NCBI RefSeq assembly: GCF_900184035.1
Contig: NZ_FXWP01000022.1
Span: 62,001-126,000, forward strand
Length of the DNA: 64,000 nucleotides
Source of the DNA: Kosakonia pseudosacchari
GTDB lineage: Bacteria > Pseudomonadota > Gammaproteobacteria > Enterobacterales > Enterobacteriaceae
Direction: 5' to 3'
The notes beneath the pieces were generated by a model. That model ran no database searches. It worked only from the letters and a program-made list of their open reading frames with translations, and was not told where the DNA came from. Both the position numbers and the translations under genes were made by a program. Of this stretch, positions 9,574 to 19,496 are shown in pieces (the first letter of the stretch is position 1; each line of letters begins with the position of its first letter).

Positions 9574-10341
9574 ATGTGCGAACTGCTCGGTATGAGCGCA
9601 AATGTGCCAACCGATATCTGCTTTAGTTTTACCGGTCTCGTCCAGCGTGGCGGCGGAACCGGGCCGCATAAAGATGGCTGGGGCATTACCTTTTACGAGG
9701 GCAAGGGCTGTCGCACGTTCAAAGATCCGCAACCGAGTTTTAATTCCCCTATTGCGAAATTAGTGCAGGACTACCCGATTAAATCCCGTTCAGTGATTGC
9801 CCATATTCGCCAGGCTAACCGTGGCGAAGTGGCGCTGGAAAATACCCATCCGTTTACCCGTGAACTGTGGGGGCGCAACTGGACGTATGCGCACAACGGG
9901 CAGCTTACGGGTTATAAATCGCTGGAGACCGGGAACTTCCGCCCGATTGGCGAGACCGACAGCGAAAAAGCGTTTTGCTGGTTGTTGCACAAGCTGACCG
10001 AACGCTATCCGCGCACGCCAGGTAATATGGCGGCGGTGTTTAAATACATTGCGGCACTGGCAACGGAACTGCGTGAGAAGGGCGTTTTTAATATGCTGCT
10101 GTCGGACGGGCGTTATGTGATGGCGTTTTGTTCGACCAATCTGTTCTGGATCACCCGCCGTGCGCCATTTGGCGTGGCGAAGTTGCTGGATCAGGATGTG
10201 GAAATTGATTTTCAGCGGGAAACCACACCAAATGATGTGGTTACCGTGATTGCCACCCAGCCGTTAACCGGCAATGAAACCTGGCAAAAGATTATGCCAG
10301 GTGAGTGGGCATTATTTTGTCTGGGGGAGCGTGTAGTTTGA
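9574..10341 (+). CDS. yafJ: Class II glutamine amidotransferase YafJ
   Basis: 255 residues, the same length as E. coli YafJ. The start at 9574 puts Cys at position 2 ([15 protein letters not shown]), which is the catalytic nucleophile of Ntn-type glutamine amidotransferases after removal of Met; this decides the start over the upstream in-frame codon at 9562. Conserved family stretches include [10 protein letters not shown] and YAHNGQL. Its reaction partner is not known, and no synthetase domain is attached. Its last 30 bp overlap the 3' end of the convergent yafK. Confidence 0.95.
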   Translation: MCELLGMSANVPTDICFSFTGLVQRGGGTGPHKDGWGITFYEGKGCRTFKDPQPSFNSPIAKLVQDYPIKSRSVIAHIRQANRGEVALENTHPFTRELWGRNWTYAHNGQLTGYKSLETGNFRPIGETDSEKAFCWLLHKLTERYPRTPGNMAAVFKYIAALATELREKGVFNMLLSDGRYVMAFCSTNLFWITRRAPFGVAKLLDQDVEIDFQRETTPNDVVTVIATQPLTGNETWQKIMPGEWALFCLGERVV

Positions 10342-11049
10342 CGCCAGCTGTGGCTGAACAGCGGTGTTCAGCGGCTTGCTAACCACATAGCGACCATCCA
10401 CAACCGAGACAACCGGCGGCTGGTGGGTGGTGGCGAAGTAGTCATAACCCGGCTTCAGTTGCTTCCAGAAATCCGCATAGGTTGAATATTTATGGCGCTG
10501 CATATTGGCGTCGGTCATGCGGAACGGATAGATACTTACCTGCACGTTCGGCTGCCCGAAGACCAGCGCGGCGGTAACAAACTGGAAGATCTCGTCAATA
10601 CCGGAATCCGTCATCGCGTAGCAGCCAATAGATACGCAAGCGCCATGGATCATCAGGTATTTACCTTCATAGCCGTGGGCGCGATCGTAGTTATTCGGAA
10701 ACCCAATATTGATGGCTTTATAGAAGCGGCTATCCGGCTTCAACTGGTTGCGCTGCACGGAGTAGAAACCCTCCGGGCTTTTAAAATCACCCTGGCGCTG
10801 CTTGGGGCCTAACCCGCCGGAGTAATTACAAATCTTGTAGCTGTCGAGCAACTGGTATTGCTCGCCCATCTTGACGTAAAGATCAAGGGTGCGCTCTTCT
10901 TTGAAGATCTGGATATAAACCGGCGACCCCATCAACTGCTGCTTATATTCTTTGCTGACCGGCGTTACTGAACCGTTGCTGCTCACCAGGCCAGCAAAAG
11001 AGACGCACGGAAGCAGAAGCATCGCAATAAATAATGCGATTTTGCGCAT
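10312..11049 (-). CDS. yafK: L,D-transpeptidase-fold murein amidase YafK (DpaA/LdtF)
   Basis: 245 residues (246 in E. coli). In E. coli YafK (renamed LdtF, then DpaA) detaches Braun lipoprotein from peptidoglycan. A signal peptide ([19 protein letters not shown]) is followed by a YkuD domain with the catalytic block [14 protein letters not shown] chose the ATG at 11049 because the extra N-terminal codons to 11250 are not leader-like. The gene is convergent with yafJ, overlapping its end by 30 bp, and divergent from dinB. Confidence 0.95.
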   Translation of the reverse strand: MRKIALFIAMLLLPCVSFAGLVSSNGSVTPVSKEYKQQLMGSPVYIQIFKEERTLDLYVKMGEQYQLLDSYKICNYSGGLGPKQRQGDFKSPEGFYSVQRNQLKPDSRFYKAINIGFPNNYDRAHGYEGKYLMIHGACVSIGCYAMTDSGIDEIFQFVTAALVFGQPNVQVSIYPFRMTDANMQRHKYSTYADFWKQLKPGYDYFATTHQPPVVSVVDGRYVVSKPLNTAVQPQLASNYTLPQTK

Positions 11050-11398
11050 ACTACTTGTTTCCTTGATAAAGCTAATACCACATTGCCAGGACGGCAAAAG
11101 AAGCCCAAAATTCAGACTATTCTGTTTTGGAGCGCCCACATTAGCATTACGGCATTTTTTCGCAAGCCCCAATCTACGTCGTCTTTCCCGCTGCCTTGTT
11201 ATGGGCTTTGCTTTTGTCTGGCGCGAATAAGATTGAGGATTATGTATCAAACGCTTGGCCGAAAGCTGGCGACTATTATGCGAGTAAAAAGCCTGAATTG
11301 CCGCTTATATTCCCCTCTTTTCGTCAGATTTACGCGCTGGCTTCTCAATTGCTGTAAATATGCTGTATACTTATCCAGTGTTCTGTGAGGGCGTACGT
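11050..11398. other. Intergenic region between yafK and dinB
   Basis: 349 bp between divergent genes. It holds the dinB LexA box at the right end and no convincing gene. E. coli carries accessory genes (yafQ-dinJ, yafL, yafM and flagellar remnants) between yafK and dinB; none is present here. Confidence 0.7.
11361..11380 (+). promoter_or_regulatory. LexA (SOS) box of dinB
   Basis: TGCTGTATACTTATCCAGTG fits the LexA pattern CTG-N10-CAG (CTG at 11363-11365, CAG at 11376-11378) and resembles the E. coli dinB operator. It ends about 20 bp before the dinB ATG, so repression by LexA and SOS induction are expected. Confidence 0.9.
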
Positions 11399-12454
11399 AT
11401 GCGCAAAATCATACATGTTGATATGGACTGCTTTTTCGCGGCGGTTGAGATGCGCGATAACCCAGCCCTGCGCGATATTCCCATCGCTATCGGCGGCAGC
11501 CGGGTACAACGCGGCGTCATCAGCACTGCTAACTATCCGGCGCGCAAATTTGGCGTTCGCAGCGCGATGCCAACCGCGATGGCGCTTAAACTTTGTCCGC
11601 ACCTCACGTTATTGCCCGGTCGTTTTGACGCTTATAAAGAGGCGTCCAACCAGATCCGCGATATCTTCTCTCGCTACACCTCACTTATTGAACCGCTCTC
11701 GCTGGATGAAGCCTATCTTGATGTGACCGATAGCCCGCACTGCCACGGTTCGGCGACGCTGATGGCGCAGGAAATTCGCCAGACCATTTTTAATGAAACC
11801 CAACTGACGGCTTCAGCGGGCGTCGCGCCGGTGAAGTTTCTCGCCAAAATTGCCTCGGATCTCAACAAACCCAATGGGCAATATGTGATTACTCCGGCTG
11901 ATGTACCGGCGTTTCTGCGCACATTACCGCTCAGCAAAATCCCCGGTGTGGGGAAGGTGTCAGCGGCAAAGCTGGAAACGCTGGGGCTGCGGACTTGTGA
12001 AGATGTGCAAAAGAGCGATCTGGCGATGCTACTTAAACGCTTTGGTAAATTCGGCCGTGTTTTATGGGAGCGCAGCCAGGGCATTGACGAGCGGGAAATT
12101 AACAGCGAGCGGTTGCGTAAATCCGTGGGTGTAGAGCGGACGCTGGCGGAAGATATTCATAGCTGGGAAGAGTGCGAAGCGATTATTGAACATTTATACC
12201 CTGAGCTTGAGCGGCGGTTGGCAAAAGTAAAACCGGATCTGTTAATCGCTCGCCAGGGGGTAAAACTGAAATTTAATGATTTCCAGCTGACGACTCAGGA
12301 GCATGTCTGGCCGCGCTTAAATAAAGAGGATTTACTGGCGACGGCGCAAAAAACCTGGAATGACCGCCGTAGCGGGCGCGGTGTCCGGCTGGTCGGGTTG
12401 CATGTCACACTGCTTGATCCGCAACTGGAACGGCAACTGGTATTAGGGCTATAA
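11399..12454 (+). CDS. dinB: DNA polymerase IV (Y family, DinB)
   Basis: 351 residues, as in E. coli. It is an error-prone translesion polymerase. Catalytic acidic residues are in place: Asp8 in HVDMDCFF and the Asp-Glu pair in SLDEAYLD near residue 103. The helix-hairpin stretch [16 protein letters not shown] and the little-finger domain follow, and the C-terminus QLVLGL is the beta-clamp-binding peptide. The start at 11399 (MRKIIHV) is chosen over the in-frame ATG at 11360, which lies within the LexA box. The yafNOP genes that follow dinB in E. coli are missing. Confidence 0.97.
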   Translation: MRKIIHVDMDCFFAAVEMRDNPALRDIPIAIGGSRVQRGVISTANYPARKFGVRSAMPTAMALKLCPHLTLLPGRFDAYKEASNQIRDIFSRYTSLIEPLSLDEAYLDVTDSPHCHGSATLMAQEIRQTIFNETQLTASAGVAPVKFLAKIASDLNKPNGQYVITPADVPAFLRTLPLSKIPGVGKVSAAKLETLGLRTCEDVQKSDLAMLLKRFGKFGRVLWERSQGIDEREINSERLRKSVGVERTLAEDIHSWEECEAIIEHLYPELERRLAKVKPDLLIARQGVKLKFNDFQLTTQEHVWPRLNKEDLLATAQKTWNDRRSGRGVRLVGLHVTLLDPQLERQLVLGL

Positions 12455-12857
12455 AAATTACGCTACGGATAGACGACACGCTGCTTTATCCCCCGACGTT
12501 TATTTCACGTTACTGCAAAAGCATTTCACCGTACCCTGATGTCTCTTTGTCGTTCCTATAACCCCGGTTTCGTCTGCCGGTCCCTTTTATTTGTTCATAT
12601 ATAAAAGGAGATACGGGCAATTCTCTTTGCCATCTCGCTTAGGAAAATATTTCTACTAAACGGCTGGCAACCTTGCTGATTGCTCATCGTCTGCAACAAA
12701 TAAAGGATGCTGAACGCGTGACGCTGAAATTAGAACGTCGATTGTTTCACCCGCAGATTGAACGGGGAGAAACCCGCTGCGCGCGTTTAAAGGGATGGTA
12801 TTTAAGGCAGTGTAGAGTCGGGGAAAATGTCCGCGCCGGGCGACGCGGACAACAGAC
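12455..12857. other. 403 bp region between dinB and pepD, with possible ABC-ATPase relic
   Basis: No intact gene is convincing here. From about 12655 one frame reads KRLATLLIAHRLQQIKDAER, which strongly resembles the Walker-D/H-loop part of ABC exporter ATPases. It is preceded by a stop and has no Walker A or signature motif, so it is at most a short remnant. The right end holds the pepD terminator. Confidence 0.4.
12828..12851 (-). terminator. Rho-independent terminator of pepD
   Basis: On the minus strand TGTCCGCG, an 8-base loop and CGCGGACA form a stem followed by TTTT, just past the pepD stop. Confidence 0.75.
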
Positions 12858-14315
12858 TTACTTCGCCGGAATCGCTTTCAGCAACTCGGTCAGCAGGGTC
12901 CAGTAATGGCCCACGCTTTCGATATGCACTTGCTCATCCGGTGAGTGCGGGCCGGTGATGGTTGGCCCAATCGATACCATATCCATGTCCGGGTACGGTT
13001 TTTTGAACAGACCGCACTCCAGACCCGCGTGGATCACCTGAATGTTCGGGGTTTTGTTGAACAGACGCTGATAAGTTTCGCGCACCAGCGCCATCACCGG
13101 TGAACGCGCGTCCGGCTGCCAGCCCGGGTAACCGCCTTTCGGTGCGGTTTTCGCTCCCGCCAGCGCACCCAGTGACTCCAGCATGCTCACCACATAATCT
13201 TTCCCGCTATCTACCAGCGAGCGGATCAGGCAGATGATCTCGGCGTTGTCATCCTGCAGCGTCACCACACCCACGTTCAGCGAGGTTTCCACCACACCTT
13301 TTGCCACGTCAGAGTTACGGATCACGCCGTTCGGTGTCGCATTCAGCAGGCGCACAAACGTATCGCGTGAGGCGGTGGTCAGCGCGGCTTTATCGCTGTT
13401 TGCGCTGTCCAGCAGCACCACCAGATTCTTCTCTTTCGCTTCCAGCTCGTTTTTCAGGATTGCCTGATATTCGCTGGTCAGCGTTTTCAGCTGTGCGGCT
13501 TTATCTGCCGGAACGGCGATAACAGCAATCGCTTCGCGCGGAATCGCGTTACGCAGCGTGCCGCCGGTGAAATCCAGCAGACGCAGATCCAGCTCCGCCG
13601 CGTGGCCGGCCAGGAAGCGCGCCAGCAGTTTGTTGGCGTTACCTAAACCGACATGAATTTCGGCACCAGAGTGGCCGCCTTTCAGCCCTTTCAGCGTCAG
13701 CTTAAAGGTTTCATACCCGGCGGGAACGGCTTCGCGGGAGAGCGGCAGGGTGGTGATAAAATCGATACCACCTGCGCAACCCATGTAGATTTCCCCCTCT
13801 TCTTCAGAGTCGGTGTTGATCAGGATATCCGCTTGTAACCAGTTCGCTTGCAGACCAAACGCGCCATCCATGCCCGCTTCTTCGGTCATGGTCAGCAGCA
13901 CTTCCAGTGGACCGTGTTCAACGCTGTCATCTGCCAGCACCGCCAGCGCGGAAGCCATGCCGATGCCGTTATCCGCGCCGAGCGTAGTACCGCGCGCTTT
14001 AACCCATTCCCCGTCGACATACGGGCGAATCGGATCGGTAGTGAAATCGTGTACTGTGTCGTTATTTTTCTGCGGCACCATATCAAGGTGTGCCTGCAGA
14101 ACTACCGGCTTGCGGTTTTCCATGCCCGCGGTGGCTGGTTTACGGATCAGAATGTTGCCAACCTGGTCGCGCTCCGCATGCAACCCCTTTTCTTTCGCCC
14201 AGCCCATAATGTGTTCGGCGAGTTGTTCTTCATGGTAGGACGGGTGCGGAATAGAACAAATTTTGGCAAAAATATCCCACAGCGGCTGTGGCGATAGGTG
14301 AGACAGTTCAGACAC
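12858..14315 (-). CDS. pepD: Aminoacyl-histidine dipeptidase PepD
   Basis: Cytosolic M20C metallopeptidase that cleaves dipeptides such as carnosine. 485 residues with the GTG start at 14315 (VSELSHLSPQPLW), matching the E. coli length; a longer in-frame ORF begins at 14345 but the AAGGAG site sits just before the GTG. Metal-binding and catalytic stretches are QAHLDMVP, LGADNGIGM, MTEEAGMDGAFG and NTDSEEEGEIYMGC. C-terminal block HIESVGHYWTLLTELL is conserved. It is divergent from gpt, as in E. coli. Confidence 0.97.
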   Translation of the reverse strand: MSELSHLSPQPLWDIFAKICSIPHPSYHEEQLAEHIMGWAKEKGLHAERDQVGNILIRKPATAGMENRKPVVLQAHLDMVPQKNNDTVHDFTTDPIRPYVDGEWVKARGTTLGADNGIGMASALAVLADDSVEHGPLEVLLTMTEEAGMDGAFGLQANWLQADILINTDSEEEGEIYMGCAGGIDFITTLPLSREAVPAGYETFKLTLKGLKGGHSGAEIHVGLGNANKLLARFLAGHAAELDLRLLDFTGGTLRNAIPREAIAVIAVPADKAAQLKTLTSEYQAILKNELEAKEKNLVVLLDSANSDKAALTTASRDTFVRLLNATPNGVIRNSDVAKGVVETSLNVGVVTLQDDNAEIICLIRSLVDSGKDYVVSMLESLGALAGAKTAPKGGYPGWQPDARSPVMALVRETYQRLFNKTPNIQVIHAGLECGLFKKPYPDMDMVSIGPTITGPHSPDEQVHIESVGHYWTLLTELLKAIPAK

Positions 14316-14505
14316 GATGAGTCTCCTTACGAAGAGCCTGCGCAACGTACCTTGCAGGTCACAGGGTTAAATAAACGAACATCGCAAGCGATGCGCTTGC
14401 GAGATGGCGTTGAGAATACCACTTTATTGCCGCGCTGCGAGCACCAGTGCGCGGAAAAAGCGCCGGTAATGCCGGGTAATACTGGTTTTTAGCGCTTCAG
14501 ATCTC

Positions 14506-14511
14506 TATAAT
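14506..14511 (+). promoter_or_regulatory. Probable -10 element of gpt promoter
   Basis: A perfect TATAAT lies 65 bp before the gpt start in the 261 bp gap between divergent pepD and gpt. No strong -35 hexamer is evident at the normal spacing. Confidence 0.5.
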
Positions 14512-14576
14512 CTCGCGCAACCTATTTCCCCCTCGAATAATTTTTAAGCCGTAAAACACAGGCTGGGACACTTCAC

Positions 14577-15035
14577 ATGAGCGAAAAATACGTCGTCACC
14601 TGGGACATGTTGCAGATTCACGCACGCAAACTGGCCGCCCGATTGATGCCTTCAGAACAGTGGAAAGGCATTATTGCCGTAAGCCGTGGCGGTCTGGTGC
14701 CAGGAGCATTGCTGGCGCGTGAGCTGGGTATTCGTCATGTTGATACCGTTTGTATCTCCAGCTACGACCACGATAACCAGCGCGAGCTGAAAGTGCTGAA
14801 ACGCGCGGAAGGCGACGGTGAAGGTTTTATCGTGATTGATGATCTGGTGGACACCGGCGGTACCGCTGTCGCCATCCGTGAAATGTATCCTAAAGCGCAT
14901 TTCGTCACTATTTTCGCCAAACCGGCAGGTCGCCCGCTGGTTGACGATTACGTGATCGATATTCCGCAGGACACCTGGATTGAGCAGCCGTGGGATATGG
15001 GCGTGGTATTTGTGCCGCCAATCAGCGGCCGTTAA
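14577..15035 (+). CDS. gpt: Xanthine-guanine phosphoribosyltransferase
   Basis: 152 residues, as in E. coli. It salvages guanine, xanthine and hypoxanthine to their nucleotides with PRPP, at the inner membrane face. The PRPP-binding motif is [15 protein letters not shown]; an upstream flexible-loop region is [17 protein letters not shown]. The start ATG at 14577 is not contested. A strong terminator follows within 25 bp, so it is a single-gene unit. Confidence 0.97.
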   Translation: MSEKYVVTWDMLQIHARKLAARLMPSEQWKGIIAVSRGGLVPGALLARELGIRHVDTVCISSYDHDNQRELKVLKRAEGDGEGFIVIDDLVDTGGTAVAIREMYPKAHFVTIFAKPAGRPLVDDYVIDIPQDTWIEQPWDMGVVFVPPISGR

Positions 15036-15057
15036 TCCCGCTTTGAAACATTTGCTC

Positions 15058-15087
15058 ACGCCCGGTTTTGCCGGGCGTTGTTCTTTT
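15058..15087 (+). terminator. Rho-independent terminator of gpt
   Basis: ACGCCCGG and CCGGGCGT pair around TTTTG, followed by TTGTTCTTTTT. It lies 23 bp past the gpt stop. Confidence 0.85.
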
Positions 15088-15143
15088 TAACGCGCAACAG
15101 GTTACAATAACCGCCGGTGATAGATACAGGGAGCCTGCGCGCA

Positions 15144-16388
15144 ATGTCACAGCCCAATCTTAGCGAAACCTTATTCAAACCCCGCTTCAAGCACCCGGAA
15201 ACTTCCACGCTGGTACGTCGGTTTAATCGTGGCGCGCAATCGCCGGTACAGTCGACTCTCGATGGCAAAAATGTGCCGCACTGGTATCGCATGCTCAATC
15301 GGTTGATGTGGGTCTGGCGCGGCGTGGATCCGCGAGAGATCCTCGAAGTACAGGCGCGTATTGTCATGTCCCAGGCCGAGCGCACCGACCCGGAGCTGTA
15401 TGACACGGTAGTGGGTTACCGTAACGGTAACTGGATCTATGAATGGTCCGTGCAGGCGATGTTGTGGCAGCAAAAAGCGATGCAGGAACCCGCGCCGGAG
15501 CTCAGTGGCAAACACTGGCTGCATGCGTCCGGTTTGTTCAGCATTGCCGCTTATCCTCATATTAAAGGCGATTCGCTGGCGGAGCAGGCGCAGGCGCTGG
15601 CGAACCGCGCGTATGAAGAGGCAGCGCAGCGTCTGCCTGGGGAGATCAAAGAGCTGGAGTTCGCCATTCCCGGCGGCGCGCCTGTCACCGGATTTTTGCA
15701 TATGCCGCCTGGCAATGGCCCGTTCCCGACGGTATTAATGTGCGGCGGGCTGGATAGCCTGCAAAGCGACTATTACACCCTGTATGAACGCTATTTCGCG
15801 CCGCAAGGCATCGCGATGCTGACGCTGGATATGCCTTCGGTTGGTTTCTCTTCGAAGTGGAAACTGACACAGGATTCCAGCCTGCTGCATCAGCATGCGC
15901 TGCAAGCGCTGCCGAACATTCCGTGGATCGATCACACGCGGGTGGCGGCGTTTGGCTTTCGCTTTGGCGCGAATGTGGCGGTGCGCCTGGCGTACCTTGA
16001 ATCTTCGCGCCTGAAAGCGGTGGCTTGTCTTGGGCCGGTAGTGCATGCGCTGCTAAGTGAGCCGCAGCGCCAGGGACGCGTGCCGGAGATGTATCTGGAT
16101 GTGCTTGCCAGCCGTCTGGGGATGCATGACGCTTCCGACGAGGCGCTGCGCGTGGAGTTGAATCGCTACTCGCTGAAAACTCAGGGTTTGCTCGGCAGAC
16201 GTTGCCCCACGCCGATGCTTTCTGGTTACTGGCAAAACGATCCCTTCAGCCCGGAGGAGGAGTCGCGTTTAATCACCTCGTCATCTGGTAACGGCAAACT
16301 GCTGGAGATCCCGTTTAAGCCGGTTTATCGAAATTTTGATAAGGCGTTGCAACAAATAACCGGATGGATCAACCATCATTTCCGTTAA
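15144..16388 (+). CDS. frsA: Esterase / fermentation-respiration switch protein FrsA
   Basis: 414 residues with the ATG at 15144 ([15 protein letters not shown]), the same length as E. coli FrsA; an in-frame ATG at 15117 would add nine residues and has no ribosome site, whereas AGGGAG precedes the chosen start. The C-terminal half is an alpha/beta hydrolase domain ([14 protein letters not shown], then [17 protein letters not shown] where a nucleophile elbow is expected but Gly-Phe-Arg-Phe-Gly replaces the usual Gly-x-Ser-x-Gly). E. coli FrsA binds unphosphorylated EIIA-Glc. It precedes crl, as in E. coli. Confidence 0.95.
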   Translation: MSQPNLSETLFKPRFKHPETSTLVRRFNRGAQSPVQSTLDGKNVPHWYRMLNRLMWVWRGVDPREILEVQARIVMSQAERTDPELYDTVVGYRNGNWIYEWSVQAMLWQQKAMQEPAPELSGKHWLHASGLFSIAAYPHIKGDSLAEQAQALANRAYEEAAQRLPGEIKELEFAIPGGAPVTGFLHMPPGNGPFPTVLMCGGLDSLQSDYYTLYERYFAPQGIAMLTLDMPSVGFSSKWKLTQDSSLLHQHALQALPNIPWIDHTRVAAFGFRFGANVAVRLAYLESSRLKAVACLGPVVHALLSEPQRQGRVPEMYLDVLASRLGMHDASDEALRVELNRYSLKTQGLLGRRCPTPMLSGYWQNDPFSPEEESRLITSSSGNGKLLEIPFKPVYRNFDKALQQITGWINHHFR

Positions 16389-16445
16389 TAGATTGATAAA
16401 TTCTATCGGTTTGGTAAAACAGTTGCTTCACAAAAGGAGATCGCA

Positions 16446-16844
16446 ATGACGTTACCGAGTGGACATCCGAGAAGCAGGTTGATTAAAAAGTTTACTGCGC
16501 TAGGGCCTTATATCCGCGAAGAGCAATGCGAAGAGAACCGTTTTTTCTTTGATTGCCTGGCAGTTTGCGTGAATGTTAAACCCGCGCCGGAAAAACGAGA
16601 GTTCTGGGGCTGGTGGATGGAAATGGAAGCGCAGGAGACACGTTTTACCTACCGTTATCAGTTCGGCCTTTTTGATAAAGAAGGGCAATGGAAGCCCACG
16701 GCAATAAAAGATCAGGAAGTGATCGATCGTTTAGAACAGACGCTGCGCGATTTTCATGAACGTGCGAAAACCCTGCTGGCTTCACTTGAGCTGAAGCTGG
16801 AACCTGCCGAAAACTTCAAAGAACAGTTGAAGCTCACCGCGTAA
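16446..16844 (+). CDS. crl: Sigma-S factor-binding protein Crl
   Basis: 132 residues (133 in E. coli). Crl assists sigma-S in joining core RNA polymerase and promotes the general stress and curli programmes. The stretches [39 protein letters not shown] and [14 protein letters not shown] match the family. AAAGGAGAT precedes the ATG. It lies 57 bp after frsA and ends before a bidirectional terminator shared with phoE. Confidence 0.96.
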   Translation: MTLPSGHPRSRLIKKFTALGPYIREEQCEENRFFFDCLAVCVNVKPAPEKREFWGWWMEMEAQETRFTYRYQFGLFDKEGQWKPTAIKDQEVIDRLEQTLRDFHERAKTLLASLELKLEPAENFKEQLKLTA

Positions 16845-16861
16845 CTTCCCGCATAAAAAAT

Positions 16862-16886
16862 GCCCGATAGCTTACGCTTATCGGGC
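16862..16886. terminator. Bidirectional terminator between crl and phoE
   Basis: GCCCGATAAGC-type inverted repeat: GCCCGATAGC and GCTTATCGGGC pair around TTAC. An A run (AAAAAA) lies on the left, giving a T run for phoE read on the minus strand. It sits between convergent genes. Confidence 0.7.
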
Positions 16887-16984
16887 CTGGCCGCAGTTTC
16901 CCGGCCTTCCACCTGAATCAGGTTAAATAAATGCCCTCTTGCGAAGGCATTCGATATAACGAGGTATATTACAGTTACTGCAAC

Positions 16985-18085
16985 TCAGAACTGGTAAGTC
17001 ACGCCAACGGCAACAACGTCGTCATCAGCCAGACCCAGTTTGTTGTCGTCTTTAAGCTGGTTGATTTTGTAGTCAACCATTGCAGAGAAGTTCTTGTTGA
17101 AGTAGTAAGTGGCGCCCACGTCGATGTAGTTAACCAGATCTTCGTCGCCAACTCCTTTTTCCAGGTCTTTGCCTTTAGTCAGGACATAGCCGAGAGACGG
17201 ACGCAGACCGAAGTCGAACTGGTACTGGACAACCGCTTCGAAGTTCTCGGTTTTGTTAGCAAAGCCTGAACCCAGCCCGGTGCTCGCTGCGGCAGAGACT
17301 GGCGTCATGTTGTAAGCAACGCCGTACATGGTGGCGATGTACAGGTTGTTTGCGTCATATTTCGCGCCGGTTGCCCAGGCTTCGGCTTTCTCGCCGCGAC
17401 CAAACGCTGCGGTGTTCTGCGCGTTGGTACGGTCAGAGTTCGCATACGCGCCAATCAGGCTGAACGCGCTACCGCCGAAGTTATAGGAGAGTGAAGTACC
17501 CCAGCCGTCGCCGTTCTGTTTGCTGACAGCGCGGTTGCTTTCGTTTTTCCCCTGGTACTGCAGGGTCATATTCAGGCCATCGATCATGCCAAAGAAGTCG
17601 GTATTGCGATAAGTTGCAACGCCAGTGGTACGTTTGGTCATGAAGTCATCGGTACGGGTCATGCCGTCGCCGCCGAATTCCGGGAACATATCCGTTACGG
17701 AAGCCACATCGTACAGCACGCCCAGGTTACGACCGTAGTCGATAGAACCAAAATCTTTGATTTTCAGACCAGCAAACGCCAGACGGGTTTTTTGGCTAGT
17801 TGCTGAGTTATTGTTGTTGGTTTCGTCATTGTTACCAGCAAATTCAGCTTCCCAACGGCCGAAACCGGTCAGCTGATCGTTAATCTGGGTTTCGCCTTTA
17901 AAGCCGAAACGCACGTAAGTTTTGTCACCGTCGTTGTTGGTATCGTCACTGAAGTAGTGCATGGCTTTCACTTTGCCGTACACGTCCAGTTTGTTGCCGT
18001 TCTTGTTATAAACTTCCGCTGCGTGAACAGAAGAAGCAGAAGCGACAACGCTCATCACCATTAATGCCAGAGTGCTCTTTTTCAT
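16985..18085 (-). CDS. phoE: Outer-membrane phosphoporin PhoE
   Basis: 366 residues, somewhat longer than E. coli PhoE (351) because of loop insertions such as the Asn-rich [13 protein letters not shown] and the [16 protein letters not shown] loop. Residues 1-22 form a signal peptide ending VHA before AEVYNKNGN. Porin features: start of the barrel [13 protein letters not shown], the L3 eyelet MFPEFGGDG and the C-terminal GVTYQF with terminal Phe for barrel assembly. It is a trimeric anion-preferring pore made on phosphate starvation. A Pho-box-like site lies 80-100 bp upstream, and it is divergent from proB as in E. coli, which separates it from OmpC/OmpF. Confidence 0.94.
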   Translation of the reverse strand: MKKSTLALMVMSVVASASSVHAAEVYNKNGNKLDVYGKVKAMHYFSDDTNNDGDKTYVRFGFKGETQINDQLTGFGRWEAEFAGNNDETNNNNSATSQKTRLAFAGLKIKDFGSIDYGRNLGVLYDVASVTDMFPEFGGDGMTRTDDFMTKRTTGVATYRNTDFFGMIDGLNMTLQYQGKNESNRAVSKQNGDGWGTSLSYNFGGSAFSLIGAYANSDRTNAQNTAAFGRGEKAEAWATGAKYDANNLYIATMYGVAYNMTPVSAAASTGLGSGFANKTENFEAVVQYQFDFGLRPSLGYVLTKGKDLEKGVGDEDLVNYIDVGATYYFNKNFSAMVDYKINQLKDDNKLGLADDDVVAVGVTYQF

Positions 18086-18167
18086 TTTGATTCCTGATTT
18101 GACTAACGCGCTAATATTCGCTGGGCATACGCCCCGTGAAAAACAGGAAGGGTTTTAACGCTGTGAA

Positions 18168-18185
18168 ATTAAAGATTTATGACAA
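18168..18185 (-). promoter_or_regulatory. Pho box upstream of phoE
   Basis: Read on the minus strand, TTGTCATAAATCTTTAAT fits two 7-base PhoB repeats around an AT-rich 4-base spacer (consensus CTGTCAT-N4-CTGTCAC). The first repeat is strong and the second weak. It agrees with known PhoB control of phoE. Confidence 0.6.
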
Positions 18186-18381
18186 ATTAAGAATATTTTT
18201 AAAAAGTTATGTTTTTTTGTATTTGCCATAAAAGTGTCAAATCCTGCCGCTACGCTTGCTGATCCCGCGCAACAAAAAAGTGAGCTGACAGCTCTGGCAG
18301 TTGGCAATCGCTCTGACTCCTGTTACAACGTCTGACGACGATTTACTTTCCTTATATTTCCTTAAAAAACGGCAGAGAATC

Positions 18382-19485
18382 ATGAGTGACAGCCAGACGC
18401 TGGTGGTAAAACTCGGTACCAGTGTTTTAACGGGCGGTTCCCGTCGCCTGAACCGCGCCCATATTGTTGAACTGGTGCGCCAGTGCGCGCAGCAACACGC
18501 CGCCGGGCACCGAATTGTAATTGTGACGTCGGGGGCGATTGCCGCCGGACGCGAGCATCTGGGTTATCCGGAACTGCCCGCGACTATCGCGTCGAAACAG
18601 CTGCTGGCGGCGGTAGGGCAGAGCCGTTTGATTCAACTGTGGGAACAGCTGTTTTCCATTTACGGGATTCATATTGGGCAGATGCTGCTGACGCGTGCCG
18701 ATATGGAAGATCGTGAGCGTTTCCTCAATGCGCGCGACACGCTGCGTGCGCTGCTCGACAACAATATCGTGCCGGTGATTAACGAAAACGACGCCGTTGC
18801 CACCACGGAAATCAAAGTCGGCGATAACGATAACCTCTCGGCGCTGGCAGCGATCCTCGCTGGTGCCGACAAACTGCTGCTGCTGACCGATCAGCAAGGT
18901 CTGTTTACCGCCGATCCGCGTAGCAACCCGGATGCGGAACTGATCAAAGATGTTTACGGCATCGACGATGCGCTGCGCGCGATTGCCGGGGACAGCGTTT
19001 CCGGCCTCGGTACGGGCGGGATGGGCACCAAGCTGCAAGCGGCTGACGTTGCCTGCCGCGCGGGGATCGACACCATTATCGCTGCGGGCAGCAAGCCTGG
19101 CGTGATTGGCGATGTTGTCGAAGGGATTTCCGTCGGCACGCGCTTTCACGCCCAGGAGTCGCCGCTGGAGAATCGTAAACGCTGGATCTTTGGCGCGCCG
19201 CCTGCCGGTGAAATCACCGTTGATGAAGGCGCAACGGCGGCCATTCTGGAACGCGGTAGCTCGTTACTGCCCAAAGGTATTAAAAGCGTGACAGGCAACT
19301 TTTCCCGTGGTGAAGTGATCCGCATTCGTAATCTGCAAGGCCGCGATATCGCCCACGGTGTAAGCCGTTATAACAGCGATGCGCTGCGTCGCATCGCCGG
19401 GCAACATTCGCAGCAGATTGACGCCATTCTGGGCTACGAATATGGCCCTGTCGCGGTGCACCGCGACGACATGATTACCCGTTAA
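18382..19485 (+). CDS. proB: Glutamate 5-kinase ProB
   Basis: 367 residues from the ATG at 18382 ([20 protein letters not shown]), equal to E. coli ProB. It phosphorylates glutamate in the first step of proline synthesis and is feedback-inhibited by proline. The amino-acid kinase domain fills residues 1-260 ([56 protein letters not shown]) and a PUA domain follows from about 275. An in-frame start at 18301 would add 27 residues not found in the family. It is followed by proA after 11 bp. Confidence 0.97.
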   Translation: MSDSQTLVVKLGTSVLTGGSRRLNRAHIVELVRQCAQQHAAGHRIVIVTSGAIAAGREHLGYPELPATIASKQLLAAVGQSRLIQLWEQLFSIYGIHIGQMLLTRADMEDRERFLNARDTLRALLDNNIVPVINENDAVATTEIKVGDNDNLSALAAILAGADKLLLLTDQQGLFTADPRSNPDAELIKDVYGIDDALRAIAGDSVSGLGTGGMGTKLQAADVACRAGIDTIIAAGSKPGVIGDVVEGISVGTRFHAQESPLENRKRWIFGAPPAGEITVDEGATAAILERGSSLLPKGIKSVTGNFSRGEVIRIRNLQGRDIAHGVSRYNSDALRRIAGQHSQQIDAILGYEYGPVAVHRDDMITR

Positions 19486-19496
19486 GGAGCAGAAGT

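Noticed and set aside
11050..12857. Toxin-antitoxin genes (dinJ-yafQ, yafN-yafO) expected near dinB from E. coli
   Set aside because: Neither pair is present; the gaps contain no matching frames.
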